Source: Aurantiochytrium sp. KH105
Taxonomy: Eukaryota > Sar > Bigyra > Thraustochytrida > Thraustochytriidae
Assembly: GCA_003116975.1 (NCBI GenBank)
Contig: BGKB01000116.1
Span: 163,160 to 227,159, forward strand
DNA: 64,000 bases
Direction: 5' to 3'
Under the pieces are notes generated by a model. It had not been told where the DNA came from. It did no database searches and worked only from the letters and a program-made list of their open reading frames with translations. A program made the translations under genes and the position numbers. Of the stretch, positions 20,352 through 30,474 are shown piece by piece. The stretch's first letter is position 1. Each line of letters begins with the position of its first letter.

Positions 20352-20711
20352 TCAGCCTTTCTGCTTGGTTGCAGCGTGAGCTGCATCGACGTAACGCAGC
20401 TGCAGATGGACGGACGAAGAAGCGGCGCGCTTCACGCACGAGCGGGGGGGCGCGATGCTTGTGAAGACGAAGCCGTCGAAGAGCCCTACCCTACCGCACA
20501 ACGAAGCCCTCACGACGATCAGGCTAGCGAGGCGGGCGAGGCGAGCGACGCAGACATACACGAACCAATAGAAGAAGGCGTCGTCGCGCTCCGTAAAAAG
20601 TCCATACGAACCGCAGAGAAGGATCGGNTCCCATGACAAGAGCTGTGCCCAGTAAAAGACAGAGGGAATTTCAACGGATAAATATTTTAACAAGATCGTG
20701 TATTTTTTCAT
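20352..20711 (-). CDS. Weak candidate: membrane-protein-like frame across the ambiguous base
   Basis: A 119-codon frame from an ATG at 20711 reads as hydrophobic and aromatic (SVFYWAQLLSW, PILLCGSYGLF, FFYWFVYVCVARLARLASL), unlike the Arg/Ser shadows nearby. The single N at 20629 lies in its codon after SW and leaves Asp or Glu. The last third is basic and Ser/Ala-rich. It may be one exon or a relic of a polytopic membrane protein, or chance. No family recognised. Confidence 0.2.
   Translation of the reverse strand: MKKYTILLKYLSVEIPSVFYWAQLLSWXPILLCGSYGLFTERDDAFFYWFVYVCVARLARLASLIVVRASLCGRVGLFDGFVFTSIAPPRSCVKRAASSSVHLQLRYVDAAHAATKQKG
20629..20629. other. Ambiguous base (N)
   Basis: The only non-ACGT symbol in the window. 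It lies at a change in composition between the repeat-rich GC block and the thymidine phosphorylase promoter, so assembly there deserves caution. Confidence 0.95.
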
Positions 20712-21514
20712 TCATTGAAATGGTCTAAAGTTCGCACGTGGCGCCGCGACCGCAGATCGTTAAGTACTCTTAGTGTCTCACTATTGAGTACCCCCAAAGT
20801 AATGGTCTATACGAATGGAGCACTTACCCGCTCCTGCCGCGGTGTGCGGCTCCTGCCTGCCGCGCGCGGTGCGTGCACTGCAGCCCCCGCGAGCCCGCGC
20901 TGCGAGGCTCGCGCGGCCAGCCCCCGCCCGGCTGCGACGGCCCGAGCCGAGCCGAGCCGAGCCGAGAAGAAGCGAGCGGCGGCGAGCGGGAAGCGCGCGG
21001 ACCGCTCGCGGCGGCGGCTGCGAGGACTCGGAAGCAGCTGCTGCTGCTGCTGCGGACAGCCAGAAGAAAGCAGCAGCGAAGAACTCGGCGCGCGAAGGGG
21101 AACAAAAGCTCGCGACGAAACAAACAACTTGTTGGTGGTGTGGACGGACGGGCGGCTTTGGATTACGGCCGTTCGCTGTTTCGCTGGTGGCTGGGCTGGG
21201 CTGGCTTGGTGTTGCGTGTTGATACTACTATACACAAGCAGCATCTCCTTCCTTGCCTGGTGGCAAAAGCAAACAGGAGCAAGAGCAAGAGCAACAGCTA
21301 TTCTAGCAGTCCCCGGGTCGTCCCGCGAGGAAGACGGAAAGAAACCCGGCGCTAACGAGCCCGCTCGCTCGCTCGCCCGCTCAGCCGCCCGCCCTCCCGC
21401 GTCTCCCCGCGTGGCGTGCGCAGGCCTCCGCCCGCTTCCTCGCGGCTTGGCCGGCCTGGCCCGGCCCGGCTTGGCTTGGCTTCGATCGCGAGGCCTTGCT
21501 TGCTTTCCGTCTCC

Positions 21515-21572
21515 TTTCCATTCCATTCCATTCCATTCCATTCCATTCCATTCCATTCCGCATTCCATTCCG
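21515..21572 (+). repeat. (CCATT)n pentanucleotide microsatellite
   Basis: About ten CCATT units with one GC-containing interruption near the end. It lies some 600 bp upstream of the thymidine phosphorylase start. Confidence 0.9.
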
Positions 21573-22134
21573 CGCGGCAGACCCATCCAGATCGCCAAAG
21601 CAAGCGAGGCCTCTCCGGCGCCTGCACGAACGCCAGAGCCTCCCGGCGACGCGACGCGACGCGACGCGACGCGAGCACGGGCGCGGACCGCGCGGGCGCG
21701 GGCGGAGGGCGGCGCGCGGGGCGGCGCGAGGGAGGGAGCCGCGCGAGGGCGGCGCCGCGTCTGATTCGATCCGCCGCGCCAGGACCCGGCGGAGGCGAGG
21801 CGAGGCGAGGCGAGGCGAACAGAACGTACGAGGAGCCGCCGGACTCGTGCTGCGAGGACCACTACTACTACGGCTGCGGCAGGAGGGCGGAGCGCGAGCG
21901 GAGAGCGACCTGCTCGCGGCAGGTTGCGGAGCGTCCCGCGCGGCCTCGTGGCGCCGCGCGAAGAGGCCTCGTCGCCGGAGACTTGCTTGCGAAGCCGACC
22001 AGCGATAAGCGAGCTACAGCTCACAAATAGGGTGCGGACGGACGTACGCTCGCTCGCACGCTCGCACGCTCGCACGCTCCGTGCGTTTGTTTATACCTGC
22101 GTCTCCGGGCAGGCGTACGCGCGCAGACTTGAAG

Positions 22135-23841
22135 ATGACCCTCAGCGGACTCGCGCGCACGCGCCGCGCCGTGTGGACGCTCACGCAGCGCCGCGGCAAG
22201 GCCACCGCGCAGGCCCAAGCGCAAGCGCACACCCAGGCGCTCGGAGGCGCCACCGCCTCCTCGTCCTCGTCCGTGAGGAGCCAGAATGACGCCCTGTCCG
22301 GCAACGCCGTGGGCGCCGACGAAGAGGAGCGCTCCCAGCGCCTTCTGCGCCGCAACACGAGCATCCCCGGCTTCTCGCCGTCGGAGCTCATTGTGAAAAA
22401 GAGAAACGGACGCCGCCTCTCCCGCGAGGAGATCGACTGGTTTATCCAAGGCTTCCACCGCGGCGACATTGAGGACTACCAAATGAGCGCGCTCCTCATG
22501 ACCATCGCCATCAAGGGCATGTCCAACCAGGAGGCCTCCGACCTCACGCTTAGCATGGTGCGCACAGGGTCCACCGCGAACCTCGCCAGCATCCGCCCCG
22601 ACATGCCCAAGATCGACAAACACTCCACCGGCGGCGTCGGCGACTCAACCTCGCTCATCCTCGCGCCGCTCATGGCCTCCATGGGCGTCGTCGTCCCTAT
22701 TCTCAGCGGACGCACCCTCGGCCACACCGGTGGCACCCTTGACAAGATCGACTCCATCCCCGGCTGCCACACTACGCTCAGCAACGAAGAGTTCATGGAG
22801 GTTCTCGAACGCACCGGCGCTGCCTTTGCCAGTCCCGACGCCACCGGCTTTGCGCCCGTCGACAGCTCCATCTACTCGCTCCGTGATGTTTCCGGCAGCG
22901 TTGACTCGATCGCGCTTGTCGCCTCGAGCGTCATGTCCAAAAAGCTCGCCGCGAATCCCGACGCCCTTCTTCTCGACGTCAAGCGCGGCCGCGGCGCCTT
23001 TTTCAACAACCTCAACGATACAGCCTCCCTTGCCTCCATGATGTGCTCCATCGGCGAAGACGCCGGCATCCACACGATGGCCCTCATCACCTGCATGGAC
23101 CACGTCCTCGGCGGTTCCGTAGGCAACTGGCTCGAGGTCCAGGAGGCTGTTCGCATCCTTGCCGCCTCCAAGCACGACGTCGGCGCCGATCCTCGCTTCG
23201 AGACCTCGGATGAGGCCCTCAGCGATCTCCGCGACCTCGCTCTTTCCGAGGCCGCTGTCATGCTCGGTCTCGCAGGCAAGGCTGGATCCTTCCGCGAGGG
23301 CTTTGAGATGGCCCGCGACAAGCTCGAAACGGGCGCGGTGCTGGACAAGCTCGCCGAAATTGTTGCCGCCCAGGACGGCGACCCGCGCGTGCTCTTCAAC
23401 CTTTCCGCCGCCACCCCGCCCCTGTACACGCAGACGCTATACGCCGAGGAAGATGTCGTCATCCAGGATGTGAATGCGCGGGACATTGGCAACGCCGCCA
23501 CGCTCCTCGGTGCGGGACGCACGTTTGCAGGCGACGCCATTGACGCACATGCGGGCATTTGTATCCACGCCAAGGTTGGCGAGGTCGTGCGTCGTGGTGA
23601 ACCGGTTTTTACCGCCATGGTGCGTGACCCCACCGTCACGCCCCCCTCTGGAAACCCCGACACAGACTATCTCTTTCTCGGCGGCGAGCGCGAGTACCGT
23701 CTTCGTCTCAGTCGTGGTTTCGACCTCGCTTGCCGTGGCGTTGTTCTGGCGCAGAATAGGCCCGAGAACCATGTCCAGCCCGCCCCGCTCATTGAGTACC
23801 TCGTCGACGCCAGAGGCGTGCAGCCTTTCAAGAACCTCTGA
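22135..23841 (+). CDS. TYMP-like: Thymidine/pyrimidine-nucleoside phosphorylase with mitochondrial-type leader
   Basis: A 568-residue protein from the ATG at 22135. Its first ~35 residues (MTLSGLARTRRAVWTLTQRR...) are basic, hydroxylated and acid-free, as in a mitochondrial presequence; a Ser/Gln-rich linker follows. From about residue 80 it is collinear with the DeoA/TYMP family: helical N-terminal lobe (ELIVKKRNGRRLSREEI), the phosphate loop KHSTGGVGD (about 161-169), the family signature SGRTLGHTGGTLDKIDSIPG (about 190), and a C-terminal domain (GDAIDAHAGI, then a VGEVVRRGEP segment). The enzyme splits thymidine and phosphate into thymine and deoxyribose-1-phosphate for nucleoside salvage. 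Catalytic-lobe motifs are intact. The frame extends 18 codons upstream without an ATG. Confidence 0.93.
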   Translation: MTLSGLARTRRAVWTLTQRRGKATAQAQAQAHTQALGGATASSSSSVRSQNDALSGNAVGADEEERSQRLLRRNTSIPGFSPSELIVKKRNGRRLSREEIDWFIQGFHRGDIEDYQMSALLMTIAIKGMSNQEASDLTLSMVRTGSTANLASIRPDMPKIDKHSTGGVGDSTSLILAPLMASMGVVVPILSGRTLGHTGGTLDKIDSIPGCHTTLSNEEFMEVLERTGAAFASPDATGFAPVDSSIYSLRDVSGSVDSIALVASSVMSKKLAANPDALLLDVKRGRGAFFNNLNDTASLASMMCSIGEDAGIHTMALITCMDHVLGGSVGNWLEVQEAVRILAASKHDVGADPRFETSDEALSDLRDLALSEAAVMLGLAGKAGSFREGFEMARDKLETGAVLDKLAEIVAAQDGDPRVLFNLSAATPPLYTQTLYAEEDVVIQDVNARDIGNAATLLGAGRTFAGDAIDAHAGICIHAKVGEVVRRGEPVFTAMVRDPTVTPPSGNPDTDYLFLGGEREYRLRLSRGFDLACRGVVLAQNRPENHVQPAPLIEYLVDARGVQPFKNL

Positions 23842-24782
23842 GCGCGGACGATGGGCAGGCAGGCCGGCCGGCCGGCCGCCTGCGGCCGCTCAATTCTTCT
23901 TTCACCGCGCACTGCACTGTTGCATCGTGCAGATCTGACCTGACACATTCTTACTTGGCCTGGCTCCATGACGAGCGAGCGAGACTGCCCTCGACCCTGA
24001 CGCTCTTAACGCGTGCGGCGGTCCAGGCCAATGACTTTTGGCTAGATACAAGCCTACGTGAATGACGACCCACGCGTGTCATTTGTTTTCCTCCCATTCA
24101 AGGAAAAATTGGAAAATTAAGAGACACGCCATGTGCTCGTCGCGATCCAACGACATCAACACTATGACGAGAGGAGGCCCATTCCAAATTCCATCTCCCC
24201 GAAACGCACCCCCCCCCCCCCCCCCCCCCTCCTCACCATTGATTGGAATGGAACATCTTCGCTGGCCACGTGTTGAAAACTGAGATTGTACGATCAATCT
24301 CGAGTTCAACCCGAACCAAAAAACAAAACCTCCTCGATGAAGACTAGAACTTTTGACGATAAAACTCACCTCTCCCTCTCATTCCTTGCTCGCTCTTCTC
24401 CAACTCCTTGAGAACCTTTCGAGCTCTCAGTCTCGAGGTCCTCAATCGTCTTGAGCGACCAAGCAGAGTACAAAGAAGAACAACAACAGCGTATAAATGC
24501 CTTCCTGCCGAGATCTCCGACTGTCGCAATGCTGACTCTTTTTCACTCGTGGGACACTATACCCGACCGGCGCCCTCATAAAAACACGTCCAAACAAAAT
24601 AGCCATGTAAGATTAGCTTACGTAGTACTACGGTACTGTACCGTGTGCCAGCACGTGCACGCGCGCTGGTCCTGCAAAGCACCGCTCTGCTTATTCACTG
24701 TAAAGGCAACCTAAACTGCTTTGGTGCTCGTGCGGCGGCGGCAGCGGCGGTGCGAAGCTCGAGCGAGGCAGCAGTCGCCACA
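23842..24782. other. Intergenic region with poly-C tract
   Basis: 941 bp holding the 3' flank of thymidine phosphorylase and the promoter of the 990-residue gene. It contains 21 consecutive C's (24209-24229) and a small perfect hairpin, CGGTAC-T-GTACCG (24631-24643). No gene seen. Confidence 0.6.
24209..24229 (+). repeat. Homopolymer of 21 C
   Basis: Counted directly. It is the longest G/C homopolymer in the window and its exact length may be unreliable. Confidence 0.85.
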
Positions 24783-27755
24783 ATGGCGTCGCGCTTCTGC
24801 GCAGCTCTTCTTCCCGGCCGACGTCGCGGACAAAGCGAGCAGGGAGAGCTCGCGAGCGAGCGCGTAGCCCACAATGCTGCTAGGCACATGCGTGGAGCAG
24901 AAGGTACGGGCCACGACGCGGACCTTGACGACTTTGACGACGAGGACATCTACGAGGACGAGGTCGATGAGGACGATGATGCCCTCCTCGATTCCCACGA
25001 CGAAAATGAAGACGAGGACCTCGAAGACGAGTCCCTCTCCGTACTGGAAAAACAGGAAAGTGGTGAACAGGCACGTCTGCGACAGCAAGCGCTCGCCTCC
25101 TATGAAGACGTCATCCTCAGTGGCCGTAACGCCGATGCCCACGGTCAGGAACTCAGCTTTCAGGACTCCTTCAATCGTCGTGCCACCGCCTCTCCTCTTC
25201 AACTGGACCGAAGCAACAGTGGCGAGGATTTGGAGCAGCGTACGGCCAAGGCCAACGCTGCGCGCGATCTCTTTTTCCTTGCGCAAGAAGGCGATGCATC
25301 CGCGGCTTTGGAGCTCCGACGGGGCGACAGAGCGCCGAGCTCCGCTTCTTGGTCCCATCGCCGCAGCCAGCGCCGTCGTTCGGCTAGCGGACGCCATGAG
25401 AATGCAGAGACCCCAGACAGCTTCAATTACGTGCTCATGGAAAGAGCAATCGAAGCAAGTTTACGCGAGCTATCGCTGCGCGCCACGGAGGGTCTCTCGC
25501 AGCAGGAACGCGTTGCAGCAGATCACGAGCGAGAGGCCATTGAAGTCATGTCGAGGCAATTCCTGGGCGATCAGGCCGACATGCTTCGAACTGCGCGCCG
25601 CGAGTGCAAACGTCTTGCCCCACAACTACGTCAGCACATGTCTACCGTGGCAAAGGAGCTCAATCGTAAATTGCGCGAGAATCTTGGTCACGGCGCGGGA
25701 AGGCGAGGCGCTGCTTCCAATGGTTTTGCAGCTGATGACCAAGAACAGTACGAGACTGCCGTGAGCAAGCTGAAAAAGGAACTTGCCATTCTCACACGGC
25801 ACTTGAGCCAGATTCGAGTGGAGCAACACTTTCCGCGCTGCATGATGTGGAAACTCAAGGTTGATGCTGGAGATGGGACCTTTATCGGCATGCGCGATCT
25901 TGAAATTGGCGAAATCAAGGCAGATTATTACATCTCCACCGTCAAGTCCAAACCGGGCCACATTCGCATGGAGGTTAACAACATCGTGGCCAACCTCGGC
26001 ATTCAGGAACTTTCCATTCGAGGCGCGAATACTAAAGCCCGCATCCTCGGCGGCCTACTCACGCCGACGATCACCCGCCTCGACCTGGACGTGCGCGGCT
26101 CTTGGATTCTCGAGCTCAAGTTCTCGCAGGGCTCGGACCATCGCCAGCATCGTCAGCGGGACCAGCGTGCTGGACAACAATCGCCGCAGGCTCGCTGGGA
26201 GGAAGTCAAGGAGCGTTCTACCTTTAACCTTACGCTGACGCGCAAGGTGACAGGGTTGACTACCATTCGCCTTCCTCAGAGCTTTCTGCAGACGCTCTCC
26301 AAGCTCCTCATCCCAAAGCTTGTCACAGGCGCCATCAAGACCATTCTGCCCATCGAGCTCGGCCTCCTGCTCCGCGAGCACGATAATGCTGTGTCCGTCA
26401 AAGGCAGCATCAACATTGCTGGTGACATGTCACCGCAGACCTGGCGCGAGCCGCTCGTGGGACCCACGGCTGCCGCGGCGCGAGCGCGGGCCAGTCTCGG
26501 CATATCGCAATCGGAAGCCATCATGCTCGACTACATTTGTCGAGGCTCTCGCGCTGCAGCTGCAGGTTTCAAGAACAAAGCTATCTCCTTGGGCCGACTC
26601 TTCAAGTGGCGGCTCAAGTATGCCACTTATCGTGTCGACGAGCTTCAGGAGATGCTCGATCTGATTCAACGCGATGCAAGTGCCACGCTCCCGCGCGGCT
26701 GGCTTGCGCAGCTCGTCCTCTTTGTAACTTTGCTCGCAAAGAAGCCGCTCAACGTGCGTCTTGCCCTGACAAGCGTCGACATGGACATCAACCTGTCCCG
26801 CACCGTGGATGCAGCTCTTGACGCGTACATGACCTACTTTGCGCAAAGTGTAGCTGGCGCGCGCGCACAAAAGGCACGTATTGCTGCGCGACAGCACTTT
26901 GAAGAGGCGCAACAGCGCGTGGCAGCCATTCGAAAACTCATGCGCGACTTCGTCACGCCTCTTGTTGAGCCACGTGTCGAGGGAAACATCACAGGTCTCT
27001 TTATGGGCGGCATCAACGCGGGACTCAGCGCGCTTACCCTGCGAAACGTGATCGCCAGCCTGCGCATGCCTGCGCATTTTCTCTTTCGCCCCATCATCCC
27101 GCGCAATCTTGAGGAGTTAACCATCGAAATTGAGGGACTGGCCGGCCCTCGAGATGGTGAGTACACTGTCAAGTTGCGCATGGATGACCTCGATGGCGAA
27201 GCCTCTCTCACCCTTCGTGACGTTCATCTTGATCTTTTTCGCGCCGGATCTGAGCCTGGCGCCATTGTCTTTGAAGCAACGGAGGCTCGCGCGTCGATGA
27301 TGCTCAAGATGCTCGATCAAATCCTCTATGCGGCAAGTCAGCAAGTTCAGGTGAGCGACGGAATCGATGCAGATGCGGTCGGTCAGGATCCGGGCGCGTT
27401 TGTGCTCGCTGGCACAGCTCCGCTCGTGGAAAGAGTTGAGGCCATTTTGAGCATCTCTCGCGCCTTTGATGCCGACACTGGCGGTGCGAGGGAGGATGCT
27501 CCTTCTGAAGCCGCGCACGACGACGCAGACGAAGCGCGCGAGACCAAGGCGACCTTTCTACCAGACTTTGTGCTCAACGACGCCAACGACCTTCGTGCCG
27601 ATGTGAGTGACATCCACGTTGTCATTGTCAAGGAGAACGACTCTCGGCGCGCGCGTGAAAAGGTACTTCGTCTACAACTTCATGCCCAAAGCGAAAAGGC
27701 TTTGCAGATCTCCATTCGAGCAAACATGCGTGACATGCTCGATCTGTACCAATGA
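24783..27755 (+). CDS. Large protein of unknown function, possibly a TULIP-type lipid-binding protein
   Basis: A 990-residue protein from the ATG at 24783. Residues about 40-90 are extremely acidic (DDFDDEDIYEDEVDEDDDA). A charged helical part follows (to about 350), then an extended beta-rich part: MMWKLKVDAGDGTFIGMRDLEIGEIKADYYIST, IRMEVNNIVANLGIQELSIRG and LDLDVRGSWILELKF. Next come amphipathic helices (LPQSFLQTLSKLLIPKLVTGAIKTILPIELGLLL) and a second beta-rich half with IEGNITGLFMGGINAGL-like and EELTIEIEGLAGPRDGEYTVKLRMDDLDGEASLTLRDV-like strands. Long strands packed on a hydrophobic helix recall BPI/SMP (TULIP) lipid-transfer folds, but this is a fold-level impression. There is no signal peptide or clear transmembrane segment. 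It ends 207 bp from the convergent fucosyltransferase-like gene. Confidence 0.7.
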   Translation: MASRFCAALLPGRRRGQSEQGELASERVAHNAARHMRGAEGTGHDADLDDFDDEDIYEDEVDEDDDALLDSHDENEDEDLEDESLSVLEKQESGEQARLRQQALASYEDVILSGRNADAHGQELSFQDSFNRRATASPLQLDRSNSGEDLEQRTAKANAARDLFFLAQEGDASAALELRRGDRAPSSASWSHRRSQRRRSASGRHENAETPDSFNYVLMERAIEASLRELSLRATEGLSQQERVAADHEREAIEVMSRQFLGDQADMLRTARRECKRLAPQLRQHMSTVAKELNRKLRENLGHGAGRRGAASNGFAADDQEQYETAVSKLKKELAILTRHLSQIRVEQHFPRCMMWKLKVDAGDGTFIGMRDLEIGEIKADYYISTVKSKPGHIRMEVNNIVANLGIQELSIRGANTKARILGGLLTPTITRLDLDVRGSWILELKFSQGSDHRQHRQRDQRAGQQSPQARWEEVKERSTFNLTLTRKVTGLTTIRLPQSFLQTLSKLLIPKLVTGAIKTILPIELGLLLREHDNAVSVKGSINIAGDMSPQTWREPLVGPTAAAARARASLGISQSEAIMLDYICRGSRAAAAGFKNKAISLGRLFKWRLKYATYRVDELQEMLDLIQRDASATLPRGWLAQLVLFVTLLAKKPLNVRLALTSVDMDINLSRTVDAALDAYMTYFAQSVAGARAQKARIAARQHFEEAQQRVAAIRKLMRDFVTPLVEPRVEGNITGLFMGGINAGLSALTLRNVIASLRMPAHFLFRPIIPRNLEELTIEIEGLAGPRDGEYTVKLRMDDLDGEASLTLRDVHLDLFRAGSEPGAIVFEATEARASMMLKMLDQILYAASQQVQVSDGIDADAVGQDPGAFVLAGTAPLVERVEAILSISRAFDADTGGAREDAPSEAAHDDADEARETKATFLPDFVLNDANDLRADVSDIHVVIVKENDSRRAREKVLRLQLHAQSEKALQISIRANMRDMLDLYQ

Positions 27756-27962
27756 GTATTAGTTTTGGCGAATATGCGAGTGCCACTTTGATTCTCTTCC
27801 CTGCCTTTTTTGCGGAATGAGCCAAGCATCTTGTCACGTCCTCAGTGTTCGCGAAAGCCCTGCTCCATTCGAATTCTGAGGCGAATTCCTTTTCATATTT
27901 CTTATAACAATGCGTGTGGTGAACGCGTGTGAAAAGTATATTTGTTGAAGGTATAACTCTCT

Positions 27963-29816
27963 CTAATTGTCGCGCTCTCCGTATGCCCGTAGAGAGGCGG
28001 AAAGCTTGTCGTCCTCATCGCCATCTGTTCCCTCTTGGCCTTGTTGTTGTTGTTCGGCTTCTGCAGGTTCCTCCTGTGCATTGACTTCCTCCTGCACATC
28101 GGCTTGTGGCATCTCAGACCCATCAGACTTGACACTGTCGGCGTCTGTGGAGGCAGCTCCATTCCTAAACTCATCGTCATCGTCGTCATCGTCGAGTGCG
28201 TTTTCCGCTGCGAGTGCGGCGGCCTCGTCCTCCTGGCGAGCCTTGTTTCGGGCGTCCTCCTCTTCGTCGCGCGGATCGTCGGCGCGCAGTCTGACCTTGC
28301 TCTCGACATCAATGTAGCCACTCCAGCGAATGAGCAAGTTGAGGCCGTTTGCCACGATCGAGGGATCGATCTCAGGGATGGTGTTGATGAGGTTGCCGCG
28401 CTGTGCAGCGATGGTCTTGGAAAAGGTGGAAACCGAGGTCCCCACGAAAATCTGAGAGCGAGCGCAAATGAGCTGCTCGACGAGACCGAACATGTCGCTG
28501 GCGACCTTGGGGTTATTGGGCAGCCGATTCTTAAAGTCGAGCAGCGCCGACGCTGTTCGCGGGTGGTTTGCGAGGTCGCGGGCAAAGAGAAGCTTGTCAA
28601 AGTAGCCAAAGGGACTAAAGTATGTGTTGAGCGACCCGTCGAGGCGGCGCGAGGGCTGGTCTGTGGCAACGTAAACGGCCGAGCCTTTGCTAAAGCCTGC
28701 CTCTTTGCCACGACGCACGTATGCGCGCGCGTCTTTGCTTTTAGTGAGAGCCAGTTTCCGGTAATCACCGAGGCGCAGATGCACCGCATTGAAGTAGCCT
28801 CCGTCGAGGGCTTCATTGGCGATATGCTTGGAGAGCCCGCGAAGGTAGGCCGTGTAGCGAATGCTATTGATGACCCAGTCCTCCTGCCAGTGTCGGGTGT
28901 AAAAGGGACCAATGTAGATGAGGATGCGGCCCTGGTAGTTGCGAATACGCTGTTCGTGCTCACGGACGCCGCGATCGACGATCCAAGACAGCGGTGTTCC
29001 GATCTGGAAGATCCAGGCCTTGGGCGTCCGGCCGCCGACGCGCAAGTTCCCGACCCTCTTCCGGCGATAGTCGTGAAGCGTCATGTTGAGCGGAATTAGC
29101 GGGACGCCGGTCTGCTTTTCGAGGTAGTCAAAGTCCACGAGCTGATCCATGGGCACGAGCGAGTTGAGTGTATTTTTCAGGTAGTTTCTGGCAAAGTTTG
29201 TGTGTGGTCCCGCCATGGGCACAAGAAGGGCACGGTTGGCTTGTTTGCAGAGCACAATGGCCGCGATGAGACAGCGCAGCTGGTTATTGTAGCCCCCGCT
29301 CGGCGAGTAGCTAAAGCCCTTGAGTTCCTTGGGCAAGTAGTTGTACGGGCGCGAGGTGGATCGCGGTAGTCGCGAGCGGAACATGAGCGGTTTGGTAAGG
29401 ATGAGCTTGTGGAAGTCATCCCAAGGCGAGCTGCCTCCGCCCTCGCTGTTTGCGGAGAGCGCTGCCGCAAAGACGTCCGAGTAGTCTGGAGTGTCATCCT
29501 CGGGGTCGAGCGACGCAGCCTCGAGATCATTTGCCTCTGCGAATCCGTCTCTGTCAAATTCGGCAACAATTTGCGATTGGCCGTCCCCGCCTCCTGCTAT
29601 CGGCATGGACAAGGCCTCGTACTGTGCATATTGAACGAGCACGAGGACGACCCAGAAGGCGCACACGAGCAGGATTTGTTTACTCCATTTCGTTCGCACG
29701 TTGCTCAGCCATGCAACGAAATCGCCGCGCTTGACATCTGCGCTCCCGCCCTGCGCAGTGCCCAAGTTGCTGCCGCCGGGAGACAGGACCCTGTTGCTGC
29801 TTGCCGTGCGAAGCAT
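27963..29816 (-). CDS. O-fucosyltransferase-like type II membrane glycosyltransferase
   Basis: A 617-residue protein from the first ATG (29816). A basic cytoplasmic tail is followed by one signal-anchor (about residues 47-64, QILLVCAFWVVLVLVQYAQY), typical of a Golgi type II enzyme. The lumenal part has the fold signatures of the GDP-fucose O-fucosyltransferase/GT-B group: GGYNNQLRCLIAAIVLCKQA (about 170), the donor-site HLRLGDY (about 344), VYVATDQPSRR and, near the end, FVGTSVSTFSKTIAAQRG. Members transfer fucose from GDP-fucose to proteins or glycans; the acceptor cannot be told. The C-terminal ~90 residues are acidic and Gln-rich. Divergent, at 2.1 kb, from the JmjC gene. Confidence 0.82.
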   Translation of the reverse strand: MLRTASSNRVLSPGGSNLGTAQGGSADVKRGDFVAWLSNVRTKWSKQILLVCAFWVVLVLVQYAQYEALSMPIAGGGDGQSQIVAEFDRDGFAEANDLEAASLDPEDDTPDYSDVFAAALSANSEGGGSSPWDDFHKLILTKPLMFRSRLPRSTSRPYNYLPKELKGFSYSPSGGYNNQLRCLIAAIVLCKQANRALLVPMAGPHTNFARNYLKNTLNSLVPMDQLVDFDYLEKQTGVPLIPLNMTLHDYRRKRVGNLRVGGRTPKAWIFQIGTPLSWIVDRGVREHEQRIRNYQGRILIYIGPFYTRHWQEDWVINSIRYTAYLRGLSKHIANEALDGGYFNAVHLRLGDYRKLALTKSKDARAYVRRGKEAGFSKGSAVYVATDQPSRRLDGSLNTYFSPFGYFDKLLFARDLANHPRTASALLDFKNRLPNNPKVASDMFGLVEQLICARSQIFVGTSVSTFSKTIAAQRGNLINTIPEIDPSIVANGLNLLIRWSGYIDVESKVRLRADDPRDEEEDARNKARQEDEAAALAAENALDDDDDDDEFRNGAASTDADSVKSDGSEMPQADVQEEVNAQEEPAEAEQQQQGQEGTDGDEDDKLSASLRAYGERDN

Positions 29817-30390
29817 GGGTCGCGACGCCGGCTCCACGCACGGGTTTCTCGCTTTTTGCGGCGCGACAGGCGATGCCGCGCAAGCAAGCAAGCAAGCAAG
29901 CAAGCACGCAAGTCACGTCCTTTCTGCTCCGAGGACAGAGCCAAGCTTGCGGCGCGCGCTGCGTCTGTGCTTTGCACGTCAGGTCTCCGGAGCGCGCGTG
30001 CGAGGGACCTCGCGAGCGCGCACGCCGAGAGCAGCTTTGCCCGTCTCTTTCTTTCTATCGAAGTCGATGCAATGAATGAATACAAGACGTAAAATAAAAA
30101 GGGTGGTACTAAAAACAAAACAAAAAACGCTGACAGTGAGTTGCTCAACCAATCAACAGAATCCACTTCGGCGAGGAGACAGATCGTCAGAAAAAGACAG
30201 TCACGAACCAAAGTTGGACACGTATTTGCGGCTGAAAAGCTCTCCCAAGGTCGCGTTCGGAGCCAGCCACAATGGCCACCAGCCACACCACACCATGAGA
30301 GAAACGAGCGCGAGGAGGCGCGTTCGGAGCCACCCAGCCTTCTTGGCCAGATGATGGTCGCTAGGCTACAACTGAAGGCCTACTCCAGCT

Positions 30391-30474
<84 letters not shown>

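Larger units (their letters stand above)
13791..22134. other. 8.3 kb gene-poor interval
   Basis: The largest stretch without a firm gene. From 13.8 to 14.6 kb it is the GC-rich promoter side of the E3 gene. From 14.6 to 17.9 kb it is lower in GC, with only short frames and a degenerate tandem array. From 18.4 to 22.1 kb it is very GC-rich with many simple repeats and long but low-complexity frames on both strands, apart from an A+T-rich patch (about 19970-20230) and a mixed patch around an ambiguous base. Two weak small coding candidates are listed separately. Confidence 0.6.

Noticed and set aside
20807-22075. Minus-strand frame of 422 codons
   Set aside because: Arg/Ala/Ser-rich low complexity that runs through the CCATT and GCGAC repeats; an open frame by lack of A+T-rich stops only.
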